A DNA stretch of 64,000 nucleotides from Acidisphaera sp. L21 (GTDB lineage Bacteria; Pseudomonadota; Alphaproteobacteria; Acetobacterales; Acetobacteraceae): positions 1 to 64,000 of the forward strand of contig NZ_LMUY01000133.1 of the NCBI RefSeq assembly GCF_009765685.1. The letters are read 5' to 3'. A model generated the notes under the pieces. It made no database searches, was not told where the DNA came from, and saw only the letters and a list, made by a program, of their open reading frames with translations. Below are positions 18,083-26,823 of the stretch, piece after piece. The position numbers were made by a program, and so were the translations under genes. Within the stretch, counting starts at the first letter, position 1; each line of letters begins with the position of its first letter.

Positions 18083-18117
18083 TGGCTATGCCCACTTCCG
18101 GGCCGATCCAGCCATAG
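18083..18117 (+). promoter_or_regulatory. possible ribosomal-protein leader structure before rpsF
   Basis: Directly before rpsF, TGGCT (18083-18087) can pair with AGCCA (18110-18114). It encloses a second helix, GCCC (18090-18093) with GGGC (18100-18103), around an ACTTCC loop. Many bacteria carry an S6:S18-binding leader that represses this operon, so a nested stem just ahead of the start codon is suggestive, but I could not match the known consensus by eye. Confidence 0.25.
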
Positions 18118-18125
18118 GGCCGAAC

Positions 18126-18602
18126 ATGCCATTATACGAATGCGTGCTTATTGCACGTAACGACGTCACGCAGCAGCAGGTCGAAACCGTCGCCGATACC
18201 ATCGCCACCCAACTTGAGGGCGAAGGCGGGGCGATCAAGAAGCGGGAATACTGGGGCCTGCGCTCACTCGCATACCGCATAAAAAAGAACCGCAAGGGGC
18301 ATTATATGCTTCTCGGTCTCGATGCGCCGCCGGCTTCCATCAACGAGATGGAGCGCCAGCTGGGCCTCAACGAAGATATCCTGCGCTTCATGACCATCCG
18401 CGTCGAAGAGATCAACGACGAGCCGTCCGCCATCCTGTCGCGCAAGTCCGACGATCGCGAGCGTTCGTTCCGTGGACCCAAGCCGGCTGGCCGGTTCGAG
18501 AGCGGCCGCAAGCGTGGCTTCGACGATCGCGAGGAATTCCGCGCGCGTGATGATTTTGGCCGCGACGAGCGCGGTGGTTTCAACCCTGGCGGGGAGGAAT
18601 AA
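18126..18602 (+). CDS. rpsF: 30S ribosomal protein S6
   Basis: Small-subunit protein that binds 16S rRNA as a heterodimer with S18. The conserved core (about residues 1-100) shows MPLYECVLIARNDV, YWGLRSLAYRIKKNRKGHY and the MTIRVEE end. The 158-residue length comes from a C-terminal tail of about 55 residues rich in Arg, Asp, Gly and Phe, probably disordered, as seen in other alphaproteobacteria. First gene of rpsF-rpsR-rplI, 6 bp before rpsR. Confidence 0.96.
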   Translation: MPLYECVLIARNDVTQQQVETVADTIATQLEGEGGAIKKREYWGLRSLAYRIKKNRKGHYMLLGLDAPPASINEMERQLGLNEDILRFMTIRVEEINDEPSAILSRKSDDRERSFRGPKPAGRFESGRKRGFDDREEFRARDDFGRDERGGFNPGGEE

Positions 18603-18608
18603 GCCCCT

Positions 18609-18905
18609 ATGTCCGACATGAATCCCGCTGCGTCCAACGACAGCGACGTTAATCCCGCCGCCCGCCGCTCCGCGGTTGGTGCCCGCCGGCCGTTCTATCG
18701 CCGTCGCAAGTCCTGCCCGTTCTCTGGCCCGAATGCGCCGAAGATCGACTACAAGGATGTGCGCCTGCTGTCCCGCTTTTTGTCCGAGCGCGGCAAGATC
18801 GTGCCCTCCCGCATCACAGCGGTGTCGGCAAAGAAGCAGCGTGAGCTGGCGCAGGCGATCAAGCGCGCCCGCACCCTCGCCCTGCTACCCTACATTCTGG
18901 CCTAA
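18609..18905 (+). CDS. rpsR: 30S ribosomal protein S18
   Basis: 98-residue partner of S6 in the 30S platform. The conserved part starts at [15 protein letters not shown] and continues with [25 protein letters not shown] and the helical [19 protein letters not shown] end. About 25 N-terminal residues rich in Asn, Asp and Ala precede the core, longer than the 75-residue E. coli protein. Lies between rpsF and rplI in one operon. Confidence 0.96.
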   Translation: MSDMNPAASNDSDVNPAARRSAVGARRPFYRRRKSCPFSGPNAPKIDYKDVRLLSRFLSERGKIVPSRITAVSAKKQRELAQAIKRARTLALLPYILA

Positions 18906-18917
18906 GGAGCAGCCATC

Positions 18918-19499
18918 ATGGCCGCCGTTGAACTGATCCTGATGCAACGGGTCGAAAAGCTAGGGCAGATGGGCGATGTCGTCCGCGTCAAGCCCGGCTT
19001 CGCCCGCAACTACCTACTGCCGCAGAAGATGGCTACCCGCGCCAACAAGGCGAACCGCGAGGCGTTCGAGACGCAGCGTGTCCAACTCGAGGCGCAGAAC
19101 CTGCGCAAGCGTGAGGAAGCCGAGCGTTTTGCCGAGCGTATCGGCCAGATGACCGTCGTGATCATCCGCCAAGCCAGCGATTCAGGCAGCCTGTATGGCT
19201 CCGTTACGGTGCGTGACGTGGCCGATGCGTGCGTGGCCGACGGCCTGACGGTCACCCGCCAGCAGGTCATTCTCGAGCACCCGATCAAGGCGCTCGGCCT
19301 GGCTAAGGTGCGCGTCGTGCTGCACCCGGAAGTCTCGATCACGGTGACGGCCAACGTGGCCCGCAGCCCCGAGGAAGCCGAGAAACAGGCACGTGGCGAG
19401 CGCATCGGCCAGGATGCCGAGGACGAGGATGCCGCGGCTGACGAAGAGATCGCCGCGCTGTTCGAGCCCGGCGCCGAGCCCGGCACGCTGCCCAGCTAG
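18918..19499 (+). CDS. rplI: 50S ribosomal protein L9
   Basis: Large-subunit protein with two globular domains joined by a long helix. N-domain: VELILMQRVEKLGQMGDVVRVKPGFARNYLLPQ; the connecting helix (about 40-80) is rich in Glu, Arg and Gln; the C-domain ends near residue 150. A further acidic tail of about 40 residues (DAEDEDAAADEE) makes the protein 193 residues against about 149 in E. coli, common in alphaproteobacteria. It is the last gene of the operon; a small AT hairpin (19503-19519) follows 3 bp after the stop. Confidence 0.96.
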   Translation: MAAVELILMQRVEKLGQMGDVVRVKPGFARNYLLPQKMATRANKANREAFETQRVQLEAQNLRKREEAERFAERIGQMTVVIIRQASDSGSLYGSVTVRDVADACVADGLTVTRQQVILEHPIKALGLAKVRVVLHPEVSITVTANVARSPEEAEKQARGERIGQDAEDEDAAADEEIAALFEPGAEPGTLPS

Positions 19500-19658
19500 C
19501 TGCCAAAATGCCGTTTTGGTGCCCAACAAAGCGCCAGACCGGCCGATTTGGCCTGCCTGCGGAATAACAGATAGTTACCGTTAGATGACCAAAGGTTTTT
19601 GACGGCGTAATGTTGAGCGCTCATGCTTGCCCGGCTTTTGTTGGCCGAGTGAGGTGCA

Positions 19659-20920
19659 ATGCGGTCTATTCTCGATACGATCTTGCGACGGTACGTCACC
19701 AGCGGCCGTCTCTCTGTCCGTTACCCGGACGGCAGCCTCGTCACATATTCAGGCGCCGCAGGACCCGAAGCCGGCCTAGAGATTCGTACGGCGACGGCGC
19801 TTCGGCGTCTGATTATGGACCCCGCTTTGGCAGTCGGGGAGTGCTACATGGATGGCACACTATGCCCCCTTGGCGGAACAATCTACGACGTGCTGGACGT
19901 TCTCGGCCACAACATGATCGCGTCCGGGGCCCATCCCGGCCTGCAAATCGCGGACAAGATCCGCACGGCGTTCCGTCGGTGGGGCAGTTTAACCCGGCCA
20001 CACAATCACGCCGCAACGTGGCGCATCATTACGACCTCGGCGACAAATTGTATGGTTTGTTTCTGGACAAGGACTGGCAATATTCCTGCGCCTACTTCCC
20101 GACCGGCAGCGAGACGCTGGAAGAGGCGCAGATTGCCAAGAAGCGCCACATCGCGGCCAAGCTGATGATGGACCGCCCAGACTTGACGGTACTGGACATC
20201 GGCTGCGGCTGGGGTGGAATGGGGCTGACGCTGGCCCGCGACTACGGTGCCCGGGTCACCGGCGTGACGCTCAGCACCGAGCAACTGGCCCGGGCGCGCC
20301 AGCGGGCTCAAGAGGCCGGGCTGAGCGATCGGGTGAAGTTCGAACTGCTCGATTACCGCGATCCAAGCCTGATCGGGCCGTTCGACCGAATTGTGTCGGT
20401 CGGCATGTTCGAGCATGTGGGCATCAACCATTACGACACGTTCTTCCATCACGTCCGGCGGCTTCTTGCGCCCACGGGCGTGTCGTTGATCCACGCGATC
20501 GGCCGGTCGGACCGGCCTTCCACGACCAATCCCTGGATCAACCGGTACATCTTCCCGGGCGGCTATTCGCCTTCCCTGTCGGAGGTGTTCCCGGCTGTCG
20601 AACGCAGCAAGCTGATTGCGACGGATGTGGAGATCCTGCGGCTGCACTATGCCGACACGCTGCGCCACTGGCGCCGCCGGTTCGCGGCCAAGCGGGTTGA
20701 GGCCGCGGCGATGTACGACGAGCGATTTTGCCGCATGTTCGAATTCTATTTGGCAGCTAGCGAGATCGCGTTCCGCCGCATGGGCCATATGGTCTGGCAA
20801 GTGCAGCTAACCCGCGAATTGCGCACGGTTCCGCTGACCCGGGATTACATTGTGGAGGCGGAGCATGGACATGGCGCGCTGTCTCCAGTGTCTCAGAATG
20901 CGAGCGAGGACGCCGACTAG
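19659..20920 (+). pseudogene. cfa: cyclopropane-fatty-acyl-phospholipid synthase, frameshifted in a G run
   Basis: Adds a methylene from S-adenosylmethionine across double bonds of membrane phospholipid acyl chains. The N-terminal third (to Arg-Arg-Trp-Gly near residue 109, with GECYMDGTL) is in one frame; the rest (QFNPATQSRRNVAHHYDL onward) is in another. The switch falls at four G at 19981-19984, where a fifth G would give one 420-codon gene. The C-part has the SAM site LDIGCGWGGMGLTLARDYGA and the family blocks QYSCAYF and VSVGMFEHVG. All other conserved residues are intact. The break removes the N-terminal domain from the methyltransferase domain unless the sequence is wrong. It sits between rplI and dnaB, which are often neighbours in alphaproteobacteria. 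Confidence 0.85.
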
Positions 20921-20938
20921 CCAAAACTATCCCCGTTA

Positions 20939-20966
20939 CTATCCACAGCTACACCCGGTATCCACA
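20939..20966 (+). promoter_or_regulatory. two DnaA-box-like 9-mers upstream of dnaB
   Basis: CTATCCACA (20939-20947) and GTATCCACA (20958-20966) each differ at one position from the DnaA box TTATCCACA. They have the same orientation, 19 bp apart, inside the 95-bp cfa-dnaB gap. A weaker CTATCCCC precedes them at about 20928. DnaA control of dnaB is an inference from sequence and position. Confidence 0.45.
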
Positions 20967-21015
20967 GGCACGGGGCGTGCCGTTTGGCTGCGACTCGTCT
21001 ATGCTCGCGACTCGC

Positions 21016-22509
21016 ATGAATAGCATCGACACGCCTCTCCTCGGACTCTCCCAGCGGATTCCGCCCTCTAACATGCAGGCGGAGCAGGCGCTGTTAGGCG
21101 CACTGCTTGCGAATAACCGAGCGTATGAGCGGGTGGCCGAATTCCTGGCGCCCGAGCATTTTGCCGACCCGGTGCACGGCCGGATCTTCGCCGCCATCCA
21201 TCGCCGGGTGAACAGCGGCCAGTTGGCCGACGCGATCACCCTGCGGGCGGAGTTCGAGCATAGCGGCGTGCTGGATGATGTGGGTGGCACCGCCTATCTG
21301 GGCCAATTGCTGACGGCGATGGTCGGCATCATCAACGCCGGAGAGTATGGCCGGGCGATCCACGACGCCTGGCTGCGCCGCCAGTTGATCGATGTCGGCG
21401 AGGAGGTCGTCAACAACGCCTTCGGCGCCGATCCGGAAATGGACGGCAAGACCCAGGTGGAGGCAGCCGAGCAGCGACTGTTCGACATCGCCGATAAGGG
21501 CGTTACCACGGGCGGCTTCATCGTCTTCGAACAGGCGCTCACCGCCGCCATCCAAGGCGCCGAACGCGCCTTCCACCGACCCGGCGGCGTATCCGGCCTG
21601 GCAACCGGGCTGCGCGACCTGGACAAGAAGATGGGTGGCCTGCACCCCTCCGACCTGATGGTCCTGGCCGGCCGCCCCGGCATGGGCAAGACAGCACTTG
21701 CCACCAAGATCGCATTCGGCGCCGCCCGGTCCCTCCTGGCGGAGGCGCGAGCGAACGGCAATGGCGACGCCGTGCCGAAGGGCAGCGTCGCATTCTTTTC
21801 GTTGGAAATGAGCGCGGAACAGATCGCACTTCGTCTGCTAGCGGAGGAGGCACGGGTTTCCGGCGACAAGATCCGGCGCGGCGACATCGCCCAACGTGAC
21901 TTCGACCGCTTCGTGCAGGTCAGCCGCGAGATCGCTGGTTTGCCACTTCATATCGACGAAACACCCGGCATTTCGGTATCGGCACTGCGCACGCGGTGCA
22001 GGCGGCTGAAGCGGACCAGTGGGTTGAGCCTCATCATCATCGACTATCTGCAGCTGATGCGCCCCTCCGCCGGCACGCGACCAGAAAACCGGGTGTTGGA
22101 GATCAGCCAGTTCACCCAGGGTTTGAAGGCGATCGCGAAAGAGATGGCGGTCCCGGTCATCGCCCTCTCCCAGCTTTCCCGCGCGGTAGAGCAGCGGGAG
22201 GATAAGCGGCCGCAGCTCTCCGACCTGCGTGAGTCCGGCACGATCGAGCAAGATGCGGACTGCGTCATGTTCGTCTATCGCGACGAGTATTATCTGCAAC
22301 AACGCGGGCCGAAGCAGACGCAGTTCGACTCGGATGACAAGTTCAACGCCGCCATGGACAAGTGGCAGCAGGATATGGAGCGGGTGCATAACCGCGCCGA
22401 ATTGCTGATCGAGAAGCAGCGCCACGGCCCGACTGGCAAGATCGACCTGCTGTTCGAGGGTGAGTTCACCCGCTTCGCCGATCTGGACCTCGTCCATAGC
22501 GACATGTAG
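21016..22509 (+). CDS. dnaB: replicative DNA helicase
   Basis: Hexameric helicase that unwinds the replication fork. The roughly 497-residue protein has the N-terminal helical domain (RIPPSNMQAEQALLGALLANN), a linker, and the RecA-like motor with Walker A AGRPGMGKTAL near residue 217, the FFSLEMSAEQ block, Walker B LIIIDYLQLM, the LSQLSRAVEQR sensor loop and DLRESGTIEQDAD. No intein. The start is uncertain: ATG 21016, ATG 21001 and GTG 20977 are in frame and none has a clear ribosome-binding site. Two DnaA-box-like sites lie upstream. Confidence 0.95.
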   Translation: MNSIDTPLLGLSQRIPPSNMQAEQALLGALLANNRAYERVAEFLAPEHFADPVHGRIFAAIHRRVNSGQLADAITLRAEFEHSGVLDDVGGTAYLGQLLTAMVGIINAGEYGRAIHDAWLRRQLIDVGEEVVNNAFGADPEMDGKTQVEAAEQRLFDIADKGVTTGGFIVFEQALTAAIQGAERAFHRPGGVSGLATGLRDLDKKMGGLHPSDLMVLAGRPGMGKTALATKIAFGAARSLLAEARANGNGDAVPKGSVAFFSLEMSAEQIALRLLAEEARVSGDKIRRGDIAQRDFDRFVQVSREIAGLPLHIDETPGISVSALRTRCRRLKRTSGLSLIIIDYLQLMRPSAGTRPENRVLEISQFTQGLKAIAKEMAVPVIALSQLSRAVEQREDKRPQLSDLRESGTIEQDADCVMFVYRDEYYLQQRGPKQTQFDSDDKFNAAMDKWQQDMERVHNRAELLIEKQRHGPTGKIDLLFEGEFTRFADLDLVHSDM

Positions 22510-22550
22510 CCGGCTCCTGCTATCGTCCGGCGAAACCACGGGGTGCGCGA

Positions 22551-23552
22551 ATGGCCGAGATCAACCACCAGATCCTGCTCGCCAGCCGGCCGACCGGTGC
22601 GGTCAGCGCCGAAAATTTTCGCCTGGTCGAAACCCCGTTGCCGCCGCTGGTGGAAGGGCAGTTCAGGGTGCGCAATCACTTCCTGTCGCTGGACCCCTAC
22701 ATGCGCGGGCGCATGAACGAGACGAAATCCTACACCGCCTGCCAGGCCCTAAACGAGGTGATGGTCGGCGCCACCGCCGGTAAGGTCGTCGAATCTCGCA
22801 ATCCGGCCTGGTCAGTTGGCGACACGGTAACGGCTGGGTTCGGCTGGCAGGAATACGGCACCACCGACGGCGCGGGCGTGAAGAAGGTGGATGCCAGCCG
22901 CGTCCCCCTCTCCGCCTATATCGGCTGCGTGGGCATGCCGGGTGCCACCGCCTGGTACGGGCTGCTGCATGTGTGCAAGCCGGTGGCCGGCGAGACCGTG
23001 GTGGTGAGTGCGGCCAGCGGCGCGGTGGGCAGTGTGGTCGGCCAACTGGCCAAGAAGCATGGCTGCCGGGTCGTGGGCATCGCCGGCGGCGCGGACAAAT
23101 GCCGCTACGTGGTGGACGAGTTGGGGTTCGATGCCTGCGTCGACTACAAGGCCGGTGCGCTGGAGGCCGATCTGAAGGCCGCAGCGCCCAGCGGCATCGA
23201 CTGCTATTTCGACAATGTCGGCGGCGTCGTGTTGGACGCCGTCATGGCGGACATGAACGCGTTCGGCCGGATCGCGATATGCGGCGCCATCTCCGGCTAC
23301 GACGGCCACCCAATGATCATGGCCAATCCCCGTCTGATCCTGGTGTCCCGCCTGAGGATCGAGGGCTTCATCATCTCCGAACATCTGGACGTCTGGCCGC
23401 AGGCGCACGCCGAATTGGGCGAGATGGTCGCTAGTGGCGCGTTGAAATTCCGGGAAAGCATTGCACAGGGCCTGGCCAGTGCGCCGGTGGCATTCATGGG
23501 CATGCTGAAGGGCCATAATTTCGGCAAGCAACTGGTGAAGCTGATCCCGTGA
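22551..23552 (+). CDS. NADP-dependent medium-chain oxidoreductase (CurA-like)
   Basis: 333-residue zinc-independent medium-chain dehydrogenase/reductase. The N-terminal GroES-like part has LSLDPYMRGRM, typical of the leukotriene B4 12-hydroxydehydrogenase/curcumin reductase group. The Rossmann part has VVVSAASGAVGSVVGQLAKKHG and VGIAGGADKC, and FDNVGGVVLDAV follows. These enzymes reduce 2-alkenals and enones with NADPH. No zinc-binding cysteines. It is placed between dnaB and alr, overlapping alr by 4 nt, so the two are coupled; the specific substrate is unknown. Confidence 0.87.
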   Translation: MAEINHQILLASRPTGAVSAENFRLVETPLPPLVEGQFRVRNHFLSLDPYMRGRMNETKSYTACQALNEVMVGATAGKVVESRNPAWSVGDTVTAGFGWQEYGTTDGAGVKKVDASRVPLSAYIGCVGMPGATAWYGLLHVCKPVAGETVVVSAASGAVGSVVGQLAKKHGCRVVGIAGGADKCRYVVDELGFDACVDYKAGALEADLKAAAPSGIDCYFDNVGGVVLDAVMADMNAFGRIAICGAISGYDGHPMIMANPRLILVSRLRIEGFIISEHLDVWPQAHAELGEMVASGALKFRESIAQGLASAPVAFMGMLKGHNFGKQLVKLIP

Positions 23553-24634
23553 CAGCTTCGCCCGCGGCCGACTCCCTATGGCCGACCTGTCTCGAAATCG
23601 ACACCGCTGCTGTTGTCGCCAATTGGCAATCGGTGCGGCGCGGCCCGACGGCCAGCGTGGTGAAGGCGGACGCCTACGGCTTGGGCGCCACCAAGATCGC
23701 CCCGGCCCTGCACGCCGCCGGGTGCCGTCATTTCTTCACCGCCCATCCGTCCGAGGCGATGGCCATCCGCGACCTCATCCCCGGCGCCATGCTGGCGGTG
23801 CTGAACGGGTTGTGGCCCGGCCTGGAGACAGACTTCGCCGCCAACGACCTGACCCCTGTGCTGGGCACGCTGGACGAGGTGGATCGCTGGGCCGCCCATG
23901 CCCGCCAGAACGGCCGCGCCCTGCCCGCCATCCTGCACATCGACACCGGCATGAACCGGCTGGGCCTGGATGCGTCGGAGTTGGAGGTCCTCGCCGCCGA
24001 CCCGGCACGCCTCGGCGGGCTGACGATGCGCTACGTGATGACGCACCTCGTCTCCTCCGAATGCCCAGCCGATGCGATCAACGAGACGCAGCGCATCCGC
24101 TTCGCTGCCGCCTGCGCCCGGCTACCGGCGATGCCCCGCTCCCTCGCCAACTCCTCCGGCCTGTTCCTGGGGGCGGACTTCGACTCCGAGCTGTCTCGGC
24201 CGGGGGCCGCGCTGTATGGAGTGAACCCAACACCGGGCCAGCCGAACCCGCAGCGTTCCGTGGTGCGCCTGCGCGCCCGGGTGCTGCACGTGCGGGACGT
24301 GCCGCAGGGGGAGAGCGTTGGCTATAATGGCCAATGGACCGCCGTGCGGCCCAGCCGGATCGCAACGGTGTCGGTCGGTTATGCCGATGGCTATCTTCGT
24401 TCGCTCAGCCACCGCGCCACCGCGTATTTTGACGACCAGCCCGTGCCGCTGGTAGGTCGCGTATCTATGGACCTCTCCACCTTTGACGTGACGGAAGTAC
24501 CCGGCCTCGCGGCCGGCCATTGGCTAGACATGATCGGGCCCGGCGGCGTGGATGCGCTGGCTGCGGAGGCCGGCACCAACGGCTACGAAATCCTGACCTC
24601 GCTCGGGCGTCGTTATAAGCGCGTCTATCTGTGA
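23549..24634 (+). CDS. alr: alanine racemase
   Basis: PLP enzyme making D-alanine for peptidoglycan. The 361-residue protein shows the PLP lysine Lys39 in SVVKADAYGLG, the HIDTGMNRLGLD block in the barrel, and the C-terminal VGYADGY and VGRVSMDL segments that contribute the second catalytic base region. GTG start overlapping the preceding stop (GTGA). A biosynthetic role is inferred because it is the only racemase seen and lies near dnaB, as in many alphaproteobacteria. It overlaps the MlaE-like permease by 4 nt. Confidence 0.94.
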   Translation: MTASPAADSLWPTCLEIDTAAVVANWQSVRRGPTASVVKADAYGLGATKIAPALHAAGCRHFFTAHPSEAMAIRDLIPGAMLAVLNGLWPGLETDFAANDLTPVLGTLDEVDRWAAHARQNGRALPAILHIDTGMNRLGLDASELEVLAADPARLGGLTMRYVMTHLVSSECPADAINETQRIRFAAACARLPAMPRSLANSSGLFLGADFDSELSRPGAALYGVNPTPGQPNPQRSVVRLRARVLHVRDVPQGESVGYNGQWTAVRPSRIATVSVGYADGYLRSLSHRATAYFDDQPVPLVGRVSMDLSTFDVTEVPGLAAGHWLDMIGPGGVDALAAEAGTNGYEILTSLGRRYKRVYL

Positions 24635-25413
24635 TCGTGCTCGACTGGCTGGCGGCCATCGGCCGCGCAGCGTTCGCCATCTGCCGCACCACCGGCGCCG
24701 TCGCCCTGTTCGGGGCGGAAGGCGTGTCCCACATCGTCCGCCCGCCTTATTACGGGCGCATGTTCCTGCGGGCGTTCCTGGAATTCGCCTATTTCAGCCT
24801 GCCGGTGGTGGCGCTGACGGCGGTGTTCTCCGGCATGGTGATCGCGCTGCAATCCTACACCGGCTTCTCCCGCTTCAATGCGGAGGGCGCGGTCGCCTCC
24901 ATCGTCGTGCTCTCGGTGGTGCGGGAGTTGGGTCCGGTGCTGGCCGGGCTGATGGTGGCGGGCCGTGTGGGTGCGGCGATGGCGGCCGAACTCGGCACCA
25001 TGCGCGTGACCGACCAGATCGATGCGCTGGGTACATTGTCCACTAACCCGATGAAATACCTGGTGGCCCCTCGCCTGCTGGCCGGCACGTTGGCGTTGCC
25101 GCTGTTAGTCGTTGTGGCCGACATACTGGGCGTTGCTGGCGGGTATCTGGTTGCCACTGTGAAACTGGGGCTCAGTCCGTCTGCCTACCTGAACAACACG
25201 TTCAACTTCGTCACCACCAACGACGTCGTCAGCGGGCTGGCCAAGGCCGCGGTGTTCGGCTTCCTCATCGCGCTCATGGGCTGCTTTCATGGCTATAACA
25301 GCAAGGGTGGCGCGCAGGGCGTTGGCGCCGCGACCACATCGGCCGTGGTGATGGCCTCCATCATGATCCTGGCGGGCGACTACGTGCTGACGGAGTTGTT
25401 CTTTGCCCACTGA
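24631..25413 (+). CDS. mlaE: MlaE-family lipid ABC permease
   Basis: 260-residue inner-membrane permease of the Mla/YrbE family that moves phospholipids between inner and outer membranes. Family blocks visible: ALQSYTGFSRF, VLSVVRELGPVLAGLMVAGRVGAAMAAELGTM (about residues 90-122) and the DALGTLSTNPMKYLVAPR segment. Five to six hydrophobic segments. The GTG start lies in the alr stop, and the ATPase overlaps its end by 11 nt. The substrate-binding MCE protein (MlaD) and periplasmic MlaC are not in the window. Confidence 0.88.
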   Translation: MIVLDWLAAIGRAAFAICRTTGAVALFGAEGVSHIVRPPYYGRMFLRAFLEFAYFSLPVVALTAVFSGMVIALQSYTGFSRFNAEGAVASIVVLSVVRELGPVLAGLMVAGRVGAAMAAELGTMRVTDQIDALGTLSTNPMKYLVAPRLLAGTLALPLLVVVADILGVAGGYLVATVKLGLSPSAYLNNTFNFVTTNDVVSGLAKAAVFGFLIALMGCFHGYNSKGGAQGVGAATTSAVVMASIMILAGDYVLTELFFAH

Positions 25414-26182
25414 CCCGATCCCCAAGATCCGCATCCGCGGGCTGCGCAAGCGCTTCGGCGACAAGCAAGTGCTGGACGGCGTTGACCTGGACGTGATGCC
25501 AGGCACCTCGATGGTGGTGATCGGCGGCTCCGGGACCGGCAAGTCCGTCCTGCTGAAATCCATCCTCGGCCTGGTCGAGCCCGACGAAGGCACGATCGAG
25601 ATCGACGGCCGCAACATCCTCACGATGAGCCGGCACGAGCGGGAAACGCTGAACCGCCAGATCGGCATGCTGTTTCAGGCCGGCGCGCTGTTCGACAGCA
25701 TCCCGGTTTGGGAAAACGTCGCATTCGGCCTGCTGGCGCAGCAGAAGATGAGCCGTGACGACGCCCGCAAGCGCGCCGGCGAAGTGCTGAGCCAGGTCGG
25801 CCTCGCCGCGAGCGTCGGTGACCTGTCCCCGGCCGAACTCTCCGGCGGCATGCAGAAGCGTGTCGGCCTCGCCCGTGCCATTGCCGCGCAGCCGAGCATC
25901 CTGTTCTTCGACGAGCCGACCACCGGGCTGGACCCAATCATGGGCGCCGTCATCGACGGTCTTATCGTGGATTGCGTCAAACGCCTTGGCTCGACCGCCG
26001 TCGCCATCACCCACGACATGGCGAGCGCCGTGCGCATCGGCGACCGCGCCGCCATGCTCCACCGTGGCAAGATCGTCTGGACCGGCCCCGCTGCCGACCT
26101 GCTGCAAAGCGGCAACGAGGTCGTGGACCAGTTCACCCACGGCCGCCGCGACGGCCCGATCCAGATGGAATTGCGCAAGTAG
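25403..26182 (+). CDS. mlaF: MlaF-family lipid ABC ATPase
   Basis: 259-residue ATP-binding subunit paired with the MlaE-like permease. Walker A is GGSGTGKSVLLKSILG (near residue 35), the signature is LSGGMQKRVGLARAI, Walker B is ILFFDEPTTGLDP, followed by the H-loop AITHDMASA. The ILTMSRHERETLNRQIGMLFQAGALFDS stretch is characteristic of Mla/Ttg2A ATPases. Begins with TTG inside the permease gene; a later start cannot be excluded. Ends 8 bp from a convergent gene. Confidence 0.9.
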   Translation: MPTDPIPKIRIRGLRKRFGDKQVLDGVDLDVMPGTSMVVIGGSGTGKSVLLKSILGLVEPDEGTIEIDGRNILTMSRHERETLNRQIGMLFQAGALFDSIPVWENVAFGLLAQQKMSRDDARKRAGEVLSQVGLAASVGDLSPAELSGGMQKRVGLARAIAAQPSILFFDEPTTGLDPIMGAVIDGLIVDCVKRLGSTAVAITHDMASAVRIGDRAAMLHRGKIVWTGPAADLLQSGNEVVDQFTHGRRDGPIQMELRK

Positions 26183-26190
26183 CCGGCGGC

Positions 26191-26823
26191 TCAGTCCTCC
26201 GCCTGCACGAAGGTCACCACCGTCAGCACCGCCGCCACCGCTGCGGCCGGCCATAGTGCTCCCAGGCCAAGTTGGCGGAACACGAACCCGCCAATCACCG
26301 CACCCGCCACCAGGCCCAGCCAGCGCAGAAAATTGGGCACCCAGCCGAGCGGCGGGCCCCCCATCATCGCGCTCGCCATATGCTGCGCCATCTTCACCAG
26401 CGTGCCGGTCATGTAGGTCAACCCGACGCTGACCTCGCCGTCATGCTCGAACACGCTGTTCTCCACGCCCATGGCCAGCGTGGCAGCACAGATCGCCAGT
26501 GTGGTCTGGCCGAACGCCTGCAGCGCGCCCGCCATGGTCAGCAGGGCCGTAACCAGCGTCATCACCGCGGCCCTGCCGCCACGTACGACCCGGCGCAGCA
26601 GCGTGGCCAGGATCACGCCTACGACAAACAGGCCAACGATGCCCAGCGGAACCGCTGCGTGTGCCCAATCGGGGCTGCTCAACTCCACCCCCATCTGGGT
26701 GGAATTACCGCTCATGAACGAGATGAAGACGCCGCCGAGCCATAGGAAGCCGATGGCGTCGACGTAACCCGCAAGCCCGGCCAGGAAGATGGCAAGGGGC
26801 TGGTCCCGCCTTGGACGGAACAC
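26191..26823 (-). CDS. YoaK/DUF1275 family membrane protein
   Basis: 210-residue protein with six hydrophobic segments and the family pattern LAGYVDAIGFLWLGGVFISFMSGNSTQMG at residues 17-45, followed later by GVENSVFEHDGEVSVGLTYMTGTLVKM. No function is established for the family. The GTG start is immediately adjacent to the stop codon of a 46-residue acidic protein on the same strand, so the two form a compact operon. It separates mlaEF from radA. Confidence 0.85.
   Translation of the reverse strand: MFRPRRDQPLAIFLAGLAGYVDAIGFLWLGGVFISFMSGNSTQMGVELSSPDWAHAAVPLGIVGLFVVGVILATLLRRVVRGGRAAVMTLVTALLTMAGALQAFGQTTLAICAATLAMGVENSVFEHDGEVSVGLTYMTGTLVKMAQHMASAMMGGPPLGWVPNFLRWLGLVAGAVIGGFVFRQLGLGALWPAAAVAAVLTVVTFVQAED

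Noticed and set aside
19561-19582. GGAAT and CGTT upstream of cfa, resembling an EcfG stress-sigma promoter.
   Set aside because: The spacer is 13 bp instead of the 16-17 bp expected, and the -35 motif is imperfect.
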